Positions 1-8,554 are shown, counted from the stretch's first letter. The stretch is 64,000 nt of DNA from Paraniabella ginsengisoli (GCF_022513635.1 NZ_JAKWBL010000002.1:248001-312000); one strand, 5' to 3'. Notes: generated by a model from the letters alone, not told the origin. Made by a program: numbers and translations.

Positions 1-834
1 AAGTGTTGGCGATAAATAAAGAGCTTCATAAGTAATTTCATTCCTGTTTAAAAGAGTTGCTTGCGAAGAACGTCCCGCATTGATTTCAATTTTTGTCAAA
101 TTCAGGTTGTCGGGCAGAGGATTGCCGTAAGTTTTATTGCCTGTTCTTCCGTCATAGCTCAAAATAAACGGCACATTCCTGTTATTCAGGTCAAAAAGTG
201 AAACAACAAAGTTGTCAAATTCAATGTTGCCTGAATAATTAAAACCACCGTTTACACCCGTTCCCTGATAGGGTGGATCCATGTACACCAAATCGTTGTC
301 TGTCGCAATGTCAAGAATGTTTTGATAGTCTTGCGAATAGCATTCCGTCTTTCCTTTCAAAAGTTGCGATACACGAAGAATATCATCACGCATCATTTGC
401 GGATTTCTCCCTAAACGCCTTTTGTCTGGACTTTGGTTAAATTGTCCTTGTGTGTTATAGCGAACAGCCGCTTTTACACATTTAGCTAAAAGAAATAAAA
501 GATATTCGGGCTGTCTTGTGTCGTTAAATCGTTCACGGATTTGGTAATAATATTCTTCTTCGTTGCCGTGTTGTCCGTGCCAAATGTCGTGATAATGTTT
601 GATGATTAATTTTGGGTTTTCAATGATGTTTTCCCAAAGATTGATAAGCGGTTCGTTAATGTCGTTGATTACAAAACGATTTGCTTTGAAATAGAAAGCC
701 GAAGCAATAGTCATAGCTGCTGAACCTGCAAAAGGCTCAACTAACCTGTCAAAATTGTCAGGAAAGAACCTTAGAATTTGGTCGGCAAGATTTCGCTTGC
801 TTCCCTGATATGGTATAGGATGTGGTAATTTCAT
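1..834 (-). CDS. D12-class N6-adenine DNA methyltransferase (3' end outside window)
   Basis: Methylates adenine N6 in a short DNA site using S-adenosylmethionine; the recognition sequence cannot be read from the protein. The frame starts at an ATG at 832-834 and stays open to base 1, so 278 codons are visible and the C-terminus is missing. Motifs seen are PYQGSKR (residues 8-14), the SAM-binding VEPFAGSAA (32-40) and the catalytic DPPY (186-189), the order expected for the Dam/D12 family. It lies 80 bases downstream of the RNA ligase gene on the same strand, so the two may be co-transcribed and may share one cassette. No restriction endonuclease partner is visible. An orphan methylase role is as likely as a restriction-modification role. 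Confidence 0.9.
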   Translation of the reverse strand, partial: MKLPHPIPYQGSKRNLADQILRFFPDNFDRLVEPFAGSAAMTIASAFYFKANRFVINDINEPLINLWENIIENPKLIIKHYHDIWHGQHGNEEEYYYQIRERFNDTRQPEYLLFLLAKCVKAAVRYNTQGQFNQSPDKRRLGRNPQMMRDDILRVSQLLKGKTECYSQDYQNILDIATDNDLVYMDPPYQGTGVNGGFNYSGNIEFDNFVVSLFDLNNRNVPFILSYDGRTGNKTYGNPLPDNLNLTKIEINAGRSSQATLLNRNEITYEALYLSPTL

Positions 835-914
835 CTCTTTTTTCTGTCAAATATTAATTGTCAAATTTAGCATTTTTATTCAAGTGTTGAGCCGCATACG
901 TGGTTGTACTTTTT

Positions 915-1927
915 CTATCTGTCAAAATAATCATTGATTAGTACTCCTGCGTGTTTGTTAAGAAACTTATTTACCGCTTTACTTTCATGTTTTTCCAAAG
1001 CATCATACTTGTCTTGGAAGTTTTTTAAAAAATCGGTTAAAGTGTCTTTGTTGTATAAACCTAAAACTTTTCCCAAGTCCTTTTTCGGGTTCACTTCGCC
1101 AATTTTACTGATTAAGTTGTCAAGTCGGTTTTGCGTAATAAGTTTGTAAACTTCTTCGCATAAAAACTTGCTTCTTCGCTAAGTTCTTCGCCTTCGTGAA
1201 GCAACTTGCTTAAAATCGTTTTGTCAATGTAGTTGTTGTTTTCTGACCACTTTTCATTTTTGTTTTTTATGATAACTCGTGAGCCATTTCTAAAAAACGT
1301 TGCTTGTGTCGGGCGAACAACAACGCCTTCACAAATATTTCCGTCCAATTCAGGAAGTTTGTATTCTGTCGGAATTGTTGTTTTGAATGTATTTGAGTAA
1401 GCCAAACAATCTTTCAAATTTCCTTTGTGCAAAGTTTTGGCGTAAACAAACCCAAACTTTTCAAAATAAGCGTTTGCAGTTTCAACGTCTAAATACTTGT
1501 CGTTGTCAAGTAAAATGTCAAACGCATAAAAGTCGTTTTGCGGACAATAGTAAATTCCACGCTGAACAAGTTTTGCTGTGTCGTCTTTTGGAATGTCTGG
1601 GTGCGGATAACCACCGCCAAAAATTTCGCCAAAGATTGTTACCGTTTTTGTGTCAATGTCGGCTGAAATGGCTTTATACAGATTTAGAATTTTGTCTTTG
1701 TAGTTCGCCAACACATATTTTGAGTTGTAAAATTCTTCGCTGTCCAAAATGAGTTCAGTTCGTTTAGCCGAAAGTATGTTTTGTCCGTCTGTTATGAAAC
1801 TCAAATTTGCACCGTGAACTTTTTCTTGCACAACAAATTCTAAGTCGTCAAAACCTTGTTCAACGATTGAACTGATAAAGTCGTTTTGATATGAATTTTC
1901 TATTGAATTGTATTTCTTAAATTCCAT
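915..1927 (-). CDS. Rnl2-family RNA ligase (one frame break)
   Basis: ATP-dependent ligase that should seal 3'-OH/5'-phosphate nicks in RNA, like T4 Rnl2. The nucleotidyltransferase motifs are in order: motif I EKVHGAN with the adenylated Lys at residue 36, FGEIFGGG (99-106), EGVVVRP (200-206) and a motif V-like KNKNEKW (221-227). About 337 residues when repaired, close to the 334 of T4 Rnl2. The frame breaks at an A5 run at 1162-1166; adding one base restores a C-terminal domain that ends with the stop at 915-917. The ATG lies 42 bases after the predicted cassette boundary, so this looks like cassette cargo. RNA repair during phage attack is a plausible role but only inferred. Confidence 0.87.
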
Positions 1928-1963
1928 TGTCGATCAGTTGTTTTGCTGTTGGTTACAATTACC

Positions 1964-2159
1964 GCCAACGAGCAGGGCTTTATGCAGGTTGGGAATTGTT
2001 ATTCGTCCGCCCACAACCGCTGCTGATTGAAAATATAAAGTTGAATTTAAGAACTAAAGTTGAAAGCTATTCGTCCTGCCCGAACCAAAGCCTGGATTTG
2101 CAATTAGTTGATGTTATAATGTCTTGCCCAACTTGCATAAAACCCAATGTTATGTGCCG
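1964..2159. repeat. attC-like palindromic cassette boundary, site A
   Basis: Imperfect palindrome between the ligase gene and the small gene to its right. The inner arms are 19-nt segments at 1975-1993 and 2127-2145 that match as inverted repeats at 17 of 19 positions. Outer halves are GCCAACG at 1964-1970 and GTTATGTGCC at 2149-2158, giving the AAC...GTT layout of integron recombination sites. The left side carries extra unpaired bases between AACG and the arm, as in attC. The right outer half is not complementary to the left one but is exactly complementary to GGCACATAAC at 2758-2767, the other end of the same cassette. Confidence 0.6.
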
Positions 2160-2177
2160 TACTTCTGTCTGCCAGCA

Positions 2178-2483
2178 TTAAAGATTGTTAGATTTTTTTA
2201 CCTCATTAATAATTTCATCGTTGGTTTTGTCCGTCCACTCAATTGTCAATTCTTCCAGCTTTTCAAGTTTTACATTGTTAGGCTTTTTCTGATACTCATT
2301 TTCTTTAAACGTATGAACTTTCGCTTTAAGCATTGATAGTTGCGCTTGTCGATATTTGTCAACCGCTTTTATTAGTTTGTCAGTCGCAACATTTTTTCTA
2401 ATTGCAAATACTAACTCCATTTCTCTTTTTGTTAGCTCTTCCTGTTTTTTAACTGGCTCTGACCTTGGTGGATAAATCGGCAT
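2178..2483 (-). CDS. Small hypothetical cassette protein
   Basis: A 101-residue charged protein, rich in Lys and Glu, with no signal peptide or membrane segment. I do not recognise a family. It is uninterrupted, starts with ATG, and uses codons like those of the neighbouring genes, so it is probably real. Long runs of helix-forming residues after residue 15 suggest a mainly helical, possibly coiled-coil protein. It occupies the promoter-distal part of the third cassette, with about 280 bases of non-coding leader between the cassette start (2767) and its ATG. No function can be assigned. Confidence 0.55.
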   Translation of the reverse strand: MPIYPPRSEPVKKQEELTKREMELVFAIRKNVATDKLIKAVDKYRQAQLSMLKAKVHTFKENEYQKKPNNVKLEKLEELTIEWTDKTNDEIINEVKKSNNL

Positions 2484-2757
2484 TGCTGATTATTTGCTTA
2501 AATGTTATGTGTCGTGCTGCTCAAAAGTTTTTGTCAAGGTTGAAATGATTGTCAAACCGGGTACTGTGCCCGCTTGCTTTTGACTTGAGCAAAAGTCCAT
2601 CCGTAACAAATGCCAAATTGAAAAACAAAAGAACAAAATTTGTACAAAAGCTGAACAAAGATTGTCATGCCAATGTGGGCTTTGGGTCAAGTCAAACCTA
2701 AATGATAAAGAACATTTTTACTGTCGCCCCAACGCTGGTGAAACTGTTGGGCAGGAT
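2484..2757. other. Non-coding leader of the third cassette
   Basis: No convincing gene. On the minus strand there is a short hairpin near the cassette start (GCCCAAC and GTTGGGGC about ten bases apart, around 2727-2753) and, next to the small gene, ACACATAAC at 2502-2510, a one-base variant of the cassette end GGCACATAAC. The second copy could be a leftover from an earlier cassette boundary. Confidence 0.35.
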
Positions 2758-2902
2758 GGCACATAACGATTTGGGTATTTGCGATGAGGCAGTCATTCAT
2801 GTTCTGTCGTTCAGTTTTGTACCAAAGTTACATAGAAGTTCCGAAGTTGAGCATTTGTACTTCAGCCGCCTTATTGCAAATACCCCGTTAGCGGCATGTG
2901 CC
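2758..2902. repeat. attC-like palindromic cassette boundary, site B
   Basis: Imperfect palindrome of 145 bases. The inner arms start at 2773 and end at 2886; GGGTATTTGCGATGAGGC pairs with GCCTTATTGCAAATACCC with three mismatches. Outer halves are GGCACATAACG (2758-2768) and CGTTAGCGGCATGTGCC (2886-2902). The central loop contains a segment (TCAGTTTTGTACCAAAGTTA and following bases) that is nearly identical in site C, so B and C are homologous copies. The outer halves pair with the far ends of their own cassettes rather than with each other. Confidence 0.65.
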
Positions 2903-3402
2903 TTTTGTCGTCGTTTCTGTGTCTTTGTCCGCCTGAAACCTTATCCGAGCAGGTTTGAAGCCAGCAAAAACAAATTGTCTTAAAAATAAAAGTAGTCAAT
3001 CTTCGGTAAAACCTTTTCTAAAAAATTGTCGTTTGTGTTTGTCGCCCGAAATCTTTACGCACAAAACGTTTGAGCGTTTTCTGTTTTTGTCTGCTTTAAA
3101 AACTGTGTCCAAGTGCAACGAAAAAAGTTCTGCGTTAAAGTCGAGTCTTGCAAAATCGTTGCGGCGGTGTCGTCCGATTGTTCGTTATTGTCTGCCAATT
3201 GATAAAATTGTTTTCCGTGTCAAACCCCGTAAGAGTTGAACGATTGTCCACCGATAAAGTATTTGTCACCCAAATGAAAATTGGTAATGAAGTTTGATTT
3301 TTGAACTGTCCGAAGTCCGCCGTGGACGGTCGTTCAAGTCTTTAAAAGTCTTGTGATTGGAGCCGTTTTATTTATCTGTCGATGTTAGCGAAACAGTCGG
3401 AT
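2903..3402. other. Second cassette body, no intact gene
   Basis: Five hundred bases between sites B and C without an intact gene. On the minus strand a 62-codon open stretch (listed separately at 2996-3184) looks like the C-terminal part of a decayed or frame-broken coding sequence. A plus-strand frame at 2955-3239 is its antisense and has an implausible composition. The remaining leader nearest site C carries no start codon followed by a useful frame. Confidence 0.4.
2996..3184 (-). pseudogene. Possible C-terminal remnant of a cassette gene
   Basis: On the minus strand the frame from 3184 down to the TGA at 2996-2998 is open for 62 codons and reads like a normal soluble C-terminus, rich in Lys, Arg, Phe and Asp, with segments such as LHLDTVFKADKNRKRS. 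It has no plausible start codon and is preceded by an in-frame TAA. Further upstream the neighbouring frames also read like coding sequence in short pieces, which fits a gene broken by indels. Family unknown. Confidence 0.3.
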
Positions 3403-3550
3403 GGCATTGCCGCTAACGAACAGGTATTTGCGATGAGGCGGAAATCCATATTCGTCTGTTCAGTTTTGTACCAAAGTTAAATATAAGTTCTGAAGATGAG
3501 TTTTGTTCGTCAGCCCGCCTTATTGCAAATACGCCGTTGCCTGCAGTAAC
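3403..3550. repeat. attC-like palindromic cassette boundary, site C
   Basis: Imperfect palindrome of 148 bases homologous to site B. Inner arms GGTATTTGCGATGAGGCGG and CCGCCTTATTGCAAATACGCC; outer halves GGCATTGCCGCTAACG (3403-3418) and CGTTGCCTGCAGTAAC (3535-3550). On the left the sequence between AACG and the arm is longer than on the right, leaving unpaired bases as in the attC spacer. The right outer half is complementary, at 14 of 15 positions, to GTTATTGCAGGCAAC at 4216-4230, the opposite end of the adjoining cassette. Confidence 0.65.
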
Positions 3551-3552
3551 AG

Positions 3553-4213
3553 TCACTGTCTACATGCAACCTGTTTAATTTTATCGTGTAGTTTCCAACT
3601 CTTAAAACCATTATCAATTGTATCTAACTCGGCAAGTGAGCAAAGTTTAAAATTTAAGAATTTATAGCTACAGTCTTTTGAACCTTTTGAACCTGTCTCA
3701 TGCCACCCAAAGACTTTTAATGTAGTACTATCCTTATTTTCTTCTACGTCTTGCATATATCTATAGGTGGCAATGGGTGTCAGTAGCCCATTTTCACCTT
3801 CATAAAAAACTTCTGGTCAACAATTCCCCTTGGTGCTTGTGCTTGCGCTAACAGGATCCCTGAGGTGTCAAACATAAATATCCTTCTTCCATCATTTATT
3901 ATGGTCGAGACGCCGGTAGTAACGCCAAATGCTATTATTGCTTGTCCATGAAAATTTCTTGAAATATATATGTGTCGCCTTGCGAAACTGATTGATTTTT
4001 TAGTTGCCAAAATCCAAGCATTGATGGTAACCAAAGCAAAATCGGAAGAACTGTCCAACTAATTTTAGCCCAAAGGGGTCTGTTAGTAGTGAAGTTTAAA
4101 ATAACACCAATCAAAAAGAATGGTACTCCAGCGAGTAAGGTGAACCGTCCCCAGATGGCGATCAGAAAACCAAGTAGAATAAAGGCAATTGATAGTGTCT
4201 TACGGAGTGTCAT
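3553..4213 (-). CDS. Small membrane protein of unknown function, first cassette (two frame breaks)
   Basis: Three frame fragments join into one protein of about 220 residues when one T is added near 3953 and another in a T6 run near 3790. The N-terminal third has two or three hydrophobic segments (roughly residues 8-22, 25-40 and 52-68), followed by a soluble C-terminal domain with KVFGWHETGSKGS and CSLAELDTIDNG. I do not recognise the family. The ATG lies 17 bases after the cassette boundary at 4230, and a candidate promoter lies just upstream at 4255-4286. It is the cassette nearest the recombinase, the position that is usually expressed best in an integron. Confidence 0.6.
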
Positions 4214-4254
4214 GAGTTATTGCAGGCAACTCTCAAATATCCGAAACTATCCCA

Positions 4255-4286
4255 CAAAATAAAAATATTTTTTACTGAAAATCAAA
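4255..4286 (-). promoter_or_regulatory. Candidate cassette-array promoter
   Basis: On the minus strand TTTG (4283-4286) is followed after 21 bases by TATTTTG (4255-4261), close to the Bacteroidota pattern TTTG ... TAnnTTTG with one base short in the -7 element. The predicted start would leave a leader of about 35 bases before the ATG at 4213. Its location between a recombinase start and the first cassette matches an integron Pc promoter. Confidence 0.4.
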
Positions 4287-4330
4287 CGTTTATTTTAAAT
4301 AACTTTGAAGATATCTAAAATGCGAAACCT

Positions 4331-5433
4331 ATGGATATTAAAAATGCGAAGGTTGAATTCAACCCCAAACTTTTTCAAATGGCCACCGGCTGGCATCATA
4401 ATAAAAAAGTCATCTGGCTGCACTTTCGATATGACAAAGCAGTTGCCGCCATGCTTAAAAACGCCGCCGCTGCCGCCCGCTGGTCGCAATCAAACAAAGC
4501 CTGGTATTTGCCAGATAATTTGCACCACCGCAAGCTTTGTTGTATCGAGCCGGAGATAGTTGGTAAAGAGGTGCTGTCAAAAATTGCGGAGCAAAATAAA
4601 GAGGAGTTTCAAAAATTTCAAAACATACTTACGCTAAAAGGCTTTTCGCCCAATACCATTAAAACCTACACCGTACAATTCGCTCAGTTACTATACGCAA
4701 TAAAAGATTTTCCGGTTCAACAACTATCAGCGCAGCGCTTGCAAAGTTATTTTTTGTACTGCGCCAATCATTTAAGGTTATCAGAAAATCAAATTCACAG
4801 CCGCATTAACGCCGTTAAGTTTTACTTTGAAAAAGTGCTGCACCAGGAAAAAATGTTTTTCGATATTCCACGTCCTAAAAAGCCTTTATTATTGCCCAAG
4901 GCATTAAATTTAAAAGAGGTGGGAAATCTTTTTAAGGTTACTGAAAATATAAAACACCGGCTTATTTTACAGCTTTGTTACGGTATGGGCCTGCGTGTTA
5001 GCGAAATCATAAATCTGAAAATTGAAGACATAGACAGTCATGCAATGAAAGTAATGATCCAACGCGGAAAAGGAAAAAAGACCGATATGTAAACCTGCCG
5101 CAAACAGTGCTGGAGGATCTGCGCAGTTATTATAAACAGTATCGTCCGCAACAATTTTTGTTTGAAGGGCAATATGGCGGACAATACACCGTTAGAAGCG
5201 CACAGTTAATATTTAAAACTGCAATGAAAAAGGCGGGCGTTATTAAAACCGTTGGCATACACGGGTTGCGCCATAGTTATGCCACTCATTTGCTGGAGTT
5301 TGGTACCGATATTTCTCTTATTCAAAAGTTGATGGGGCACAACGATATTAAAACTACGCTTACCTACACTCATGTTGCCAACACAACAATTAATAATGTA
5401 AAAAGTCCGCTCGATAGGTTGCATATAATATAA
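4331..5433 (+). CDS. Tyrosine recombinase, Xer/IntI-like (one frame break)
   Basis: Site-specific recombinase of about 367 residues. An N-terminal module ends in the W-x-x-S-x-K-x-WYLP pattern (~51-61), then a SAM-like core-binding domain (~90-170) and the catalytic domain. The catalytic set is complete: R222 in GLRVSEI, Lys near 248-250 in RGKGKK, H311 and R314 in HGLRH, H337 in GHND and Y346 in TYTHV. The C-terminus KSPLDRL resembles integron integrases, but the stretch between the catalytic Lys and HGLRH is Xer-length, so the extra helix typical of IntI seems absent. The frame breaks in an A6 run near 5085; adding an A restores KGKKDRYVNLP. It is transcribed divergently from the cassette array. 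Confidence 0.88.
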
Positions 5434-5867
5434 ACCGGGCCTTACAAACTTATCGCACCCATATTATTTTGTGAACCAGCAATCAATATAAATCATCGAT
5501 TTTGCGACGCTCCCTTCATTGTTCCGATTATAACTCATCCTACATAAACGATGTAGTGACCATCGACCATAGTCCATTGACTATTGACCATTCACTACTT
5601 TTCAACTCTTCCTCGCCGCGAACAAATTGCTGCCACTTATTGTTAGTTCATGGGCTGCACGATGCGCAAGGTTTAGCCACGGCGTTAAGCCGGGGCCGTA
5701 GCCTGAAGCAGCGTGAACCAAAGTTGAGTCTTTATTCTACAGCCGACAGCCCAAAATTATAGAGATATATATAGTAAAGAAAACATTTAAATACACAAGT
5801 TTCATTACCCTTCTCTGTAGGAGATGGGGTTAGGGGATGAGGTATAAAAGCATTATTTTCGCAGCAT
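5434..5867. other. Intergenic region with repeats, no gene
   Basis: No coding sequence seen. It contains TTTTGCGACGCTCC near 5493 (shared with the repeat at 26497), a stretch of about 50 bases around 5555-5605 phased at seven bases (CCATTGA, CTATTGA, CCATTCA), a GC-rich imperfect hairpin region around 5655-5715, and a segment at 5807-5843 of the type CCCTTCTCT...GAGATGGGGTTAGGGG that resembles common Bacteroidota intergenic repeats. A weak -7 element TATTTTCG at 5854-5861 lies just before lipA. Confidence 0.5.
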
Positions 5868-6790
5868 ATGACGGAATTACCTGTTACCACAAGAGTGAAG
5901 AAGCCCGATTGGCTACGTGTAAAATTACCGATAGGTGAGGAGTATAGGCATGTACGCGGATTGGTTGATACGCATAAATTACATACCATTTGCGAAAGCG
6001 GCAATTGTCCTAACATGGGCGAATGCTGGGGCGCCGGCACGGCAACTTTTATGATTCTGGGAAATGTGTGTACGCGCAGTTGCGGCTTTTGTGCGGTGGC
6101 AACAGGGCGGCCATTAGCAGTAGATTATGACGAACCGCAGCGCGTGGCCGAAGCTATTTTTTTAATGAAGGTGAAACATGCGGTTATTACTTCTGTCGAC
6201 CGGGATGAACTTAAAGACGGGGGCGCTGAAATATGGCATAATACCATTAAAGCGGTGAAAGCACTAAATCCGGGTACAACATTAGAAACGTTGATTCCTG
6301 ATTTTAAGGGAAAAAAGAAGATATTGAAACTGTAATGGCGGCAGCGCCAGAAGTTATTTCACATAATATTGAAACAGTGGAACGCCTTACGCGTCAGGTG
6401 CGCATTCAGGCGAAATACTGGAGAAGTATGGAAGTGATCCGTACCTTGAAGGAAGGTGGCATCCGTACGAAAAGTGGTATTATGCTGGGTCTTGGAGAAA
6501 CCAAAGAAGAAGTGGTGCAAACCATGCACGATTTAAAAGATAATGGTTGCGATGTGGTTACTATTGGTCAGTACCTGCAGCCTACGCAAAAGCATTTGCC
6601 TGTGCAACGTTTTGTACATCCTGATGAATTTGCTTATTATAAAGATGCAGGTTACGAAATGGGGCTTGATTATGTAGAAAGTGGCCCGCTGGTGCGTTCT
6701 TCTTACCATAGCGAAAGGCATGTGTTTCCTGGTTTGGGAAGAAAAGAGTGGGAGCAGAGCAAGTTGGCTGTTTATGAGGTGAAAAGTTAG
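5868..6790 (+). CDS. lipA: Lipoyl synthase (one frame break)
   Basis: Radical-SAM enzyme that inserts two sulfurs into the octanoyl chain on lipoyl domains. About 307 residues. The auxiliary-cluster cysteines are in [12 protein letters not shown] (residues 42-53) and the radical-SAM cluster in CTRSCGFC (~68-75); the C-terminal Ser needed for cluster binding is in RSSYHSE. The frame breaks in an A6 run near 6313; adding one A restores [14 protein letters not shown]. The ATG at 5868 is only about seven bases after a near-consensus -7 element, so the leader may be very short. No lipB is seen beside it. Confidence 0.95.
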
Positions 6791-6803
6791 TTAATAGGTT
6801 TAC

Positions 6804-6850
6804 AAGTTGATAAGTTGACAGGGCCATATTCCTTGTAAACTTGTCAACTT
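6804..6850. terminator. Imperfect hairpin between convergent genes
   Basis: AAGTTGATAAGTTGACAGG (from 6804) and CCTTGTAAACTTGTCAACTT (6831-6850) form an imperfect inverted repeat between the 3' ends of lipA and the convergent VOC gene, whose stop codon lies inside the right arm. It may terminate both transcripts. The short repeated units resemble the other intergenic repeats in this window. Confidence 0.35.
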
Positions 6851-7338
6851 TTCTGTACCTCCTTCAACAATCCTTCAACATCTAATCTCTTCGTGTACAT
6901 ATCCAGCGTTCCGTTTGGTTTGGCAGGCCATTCTTCTTTAGGTTTGTCCCAATACAGTTCAACACCATTTCCATCGGGATCATCAAGATAAACAGCTTCG
7001 GATACGCCATGATCGGCTGCGCCGGTTAATGGGTATTGAGCATCGATCAATCGTTGCAATGCAATTGCCAGATCTTTCCGGGTTGGATAAAGTATCGCCG
7101 TGTGATATAAGCCTGGCGCGGTTTCCGGCGCAGGTTTGCCGCCAAGGCTATGCCATGTATTTAATCCGATATGATGATGATAACCGCCGGCGGAGATAAA
7201 AGCCGCTTGCGTTCCATAAAGGGTTGTGATTTCAAATCCTAATAATCCGACATAAAAGTCCAGCGATTTTTGCAGATCAGAAACCTTTAGGTGAACATGT
7301 CCAATACGTGTTTGCGCCGGGATTTTATAATCGTTCAT
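6844..7338 (-). CDS. VOC-family metalloprotein, catechol-2,3-dioxygenase-like
   Basis: Uninterrupted protein of about 164 residues from the ATG at 7338; an in-frame ATG at 7359 would add seven residues. Two beta-alpha-beta modules are visible. Candidate metal ligands are the second His of GHVHLKV, the His of LYHTAI and the Glu of GVELYWD, the spacing seen in CatE/YfiE-type extradiol dioxygenase relatives. The substrate cannot be deduced and glyoxalase-like functions remain possible. It sits between lipA and the sugar kinase without an obvious partner. Confidence 0.8.
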   Translation of the reverse strand: MNDYKIPAQTRIGHVHLKVSDLQKSLDFYVGLLGFEITTLYGTQAAFISAGGYHHHIGLNTWHSLGGKPAPETAPGLYHTAILYPTRKDLAIALQRLIDAQYPLTGAADHGVSEAVYLDDPDGNGVELYWDKPKEEWPAKPNGTLDMYTKRLDVEGLLKEVQKS

Positions 7339-7381
7339 GGTTGATGGTATTTTGTTCATAGACTATCACCATTATCATTCA

Positions 7382-7415
7382 TCTGACTTACTGACTTACT
7401 GACTTCCGATCTTTC
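7382..7415. repeat. Short phased intergenic repeat
   Basis: CTGACTTA, CTGACTTA, CTGACTTCCGATCTTTCCGTC: a run of 7-8 base units between the VOC and ROK genes. It belongs to the same style as the repeats near 22405 and 22531, which also use GACTTCC and CTTTCCG units. Confidence 0.5.
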
Positions 7416-7425
7416 CGTCTTTTCA

Positions 7426-8393
7426 TTATTTCTCCCAAACCAATGCGCTGGCGCCTAAAATAGCAGCATCGGCTTCTTTCAATTCACTGAAAACAAGCTT
7501 CACCTTATTCTGAAAAATGGGCAACAGGTTTTTTTCCATGTGTTCTTTAGTAGGATGCATCAGGTAATCGCCTGCTTTTATTACGCCGCCAAAAAGAATG
7601 ATTGCTTCCGGGGAAGAGAACATGATGAAGTTAGCCAGTGCTTCACCTAAAATTTGGCCGGTATATCTAAATACTTCTAATGCAGTTTCATCACCTTTTT
7701 GCGCTGCATCAAAAACAGCTTTTGAATCAAGCACATCTTCCGGTATTGCATTTAATATCGAAGAAGGATACTCTGCCCTTAATTTTTTGGCAGTAACAGT
7801 TATGCCAGTGGCAGAGCAATAAGCTTCTAAAGAACCATGTGCGCCTGTGCTATAATGTTTACGTCCACCGGGTCGCACAATAATATGGCCCAACTCACCG
7901 GCAAATCCGTCGTGGCCATAAACCACTTGTCCGTTGCAAACAATACCACTACCAACTCCTGTTCCCAGCGTGATCATTATAAAATCTTTCATGCCCTGGC
8001 CGCACCATACATCATTTCACCCATGGCTGCAGCATTGGCGTCATTGGTAAGCGTACATGGAACACCAAATTTTTTGCTGATCAGATCTGCAATGTTGATC
8101 GTTCCTTTCCAGGGAAGATTTGGAGCATATTCAATAGCTCCCGTATAGTAGTTGCCATTAGGAGCGCCTACGCCAATACCCTTTACTTTATACTCTTTTT
8201 CAAATTTTTCGATCAATGGTTGAAGCGCGGTATGTATTGCATCAACATATTCTTCTATTGTAGGATAGATATCTGTTTTTATATCACCTTTATCAAAAAT
8301 CAAACCTCTGTGATTTACTAAGCCATATTTAGTGTTAGTTCCACCAATATCAATACCAATCACCATTTCTCTTGATAAATCGTATACGCCCAT
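7426..8393 (-). CDS. ROK-family sugar kinase, glucokinase-like (one frame break)
   Basis: Phosphorylates a hexose, probably glucose, with ATP. About 323 residues. The phosphate-binding DIGGTNTKYG lies at residues 14-23, ITLGTGVGSG marks the second phosphate loop, and GELGH holds metal- and sugar-contacting residues. The usual ROK zinc motif C-x-C-G-x2-G-C is absent; the equivalent stretch reads GRKHYSTGAHGSLEAYC. The frame breaks in a G run near 7993; one added base restores GAARGMKDFIMITLG. It lies downstream of a sugar transporter on the same strand, which supports uptake followed by phosphorylation. Confidence 0.9.
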
Positions 8394-8554
8394 TTTTGTT
8401 TAATTATTTATAATGTTCTTTATATATAGCAAAGAAACCAATATGGTAAAGTTTCATTTAAGTTACAAAACAAATGAAACTTTCTATATAAAAAGCTTCA
8501 TCTAAAAAATTTTAAAAACTTATCGATGATAGATGTGGGATTAGCAACTCATTT

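Noticed and set aside
1927..2336. Two plus-strand open frames across site A and the small gene
   Set aside because: They run through the palindromic site and antisense to the small gene, with no family resemblance.
2505..2690. Minus-strand open frame of 61 codons in the third cassette leader
   Set aside because: Composition rich in Cys, Phe and His with no start context; more likely non-coding leader.
2955..3239. Plus-strand open frame of 94 codons in the second cassette
   Set aside because: Implausible Lys/Ser/Cys-rich composition; antisense to a better coding-like minus-strand stretch.
4255..4286. A full attI site beside the recombinase
   Set aside because: The core GTTGCC at 4230 fits a boundary, but I see no direct repeats or second binding site that would define attI, so only a promoter candidate is listed.
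4331..5433. Canonical integron integrase IntI
   Set aside because: The distance from the catalytic Lys to HGLRH is too short for the IntI-specific insertion, so I call it Xer/IntI-like only.
5655..5715. GC-rich stretch before lipA as an RNA gene or riboswitch
   Set aside because: It can form hairpins but matches no riboswitch or small RNA pattern that I can recognise.
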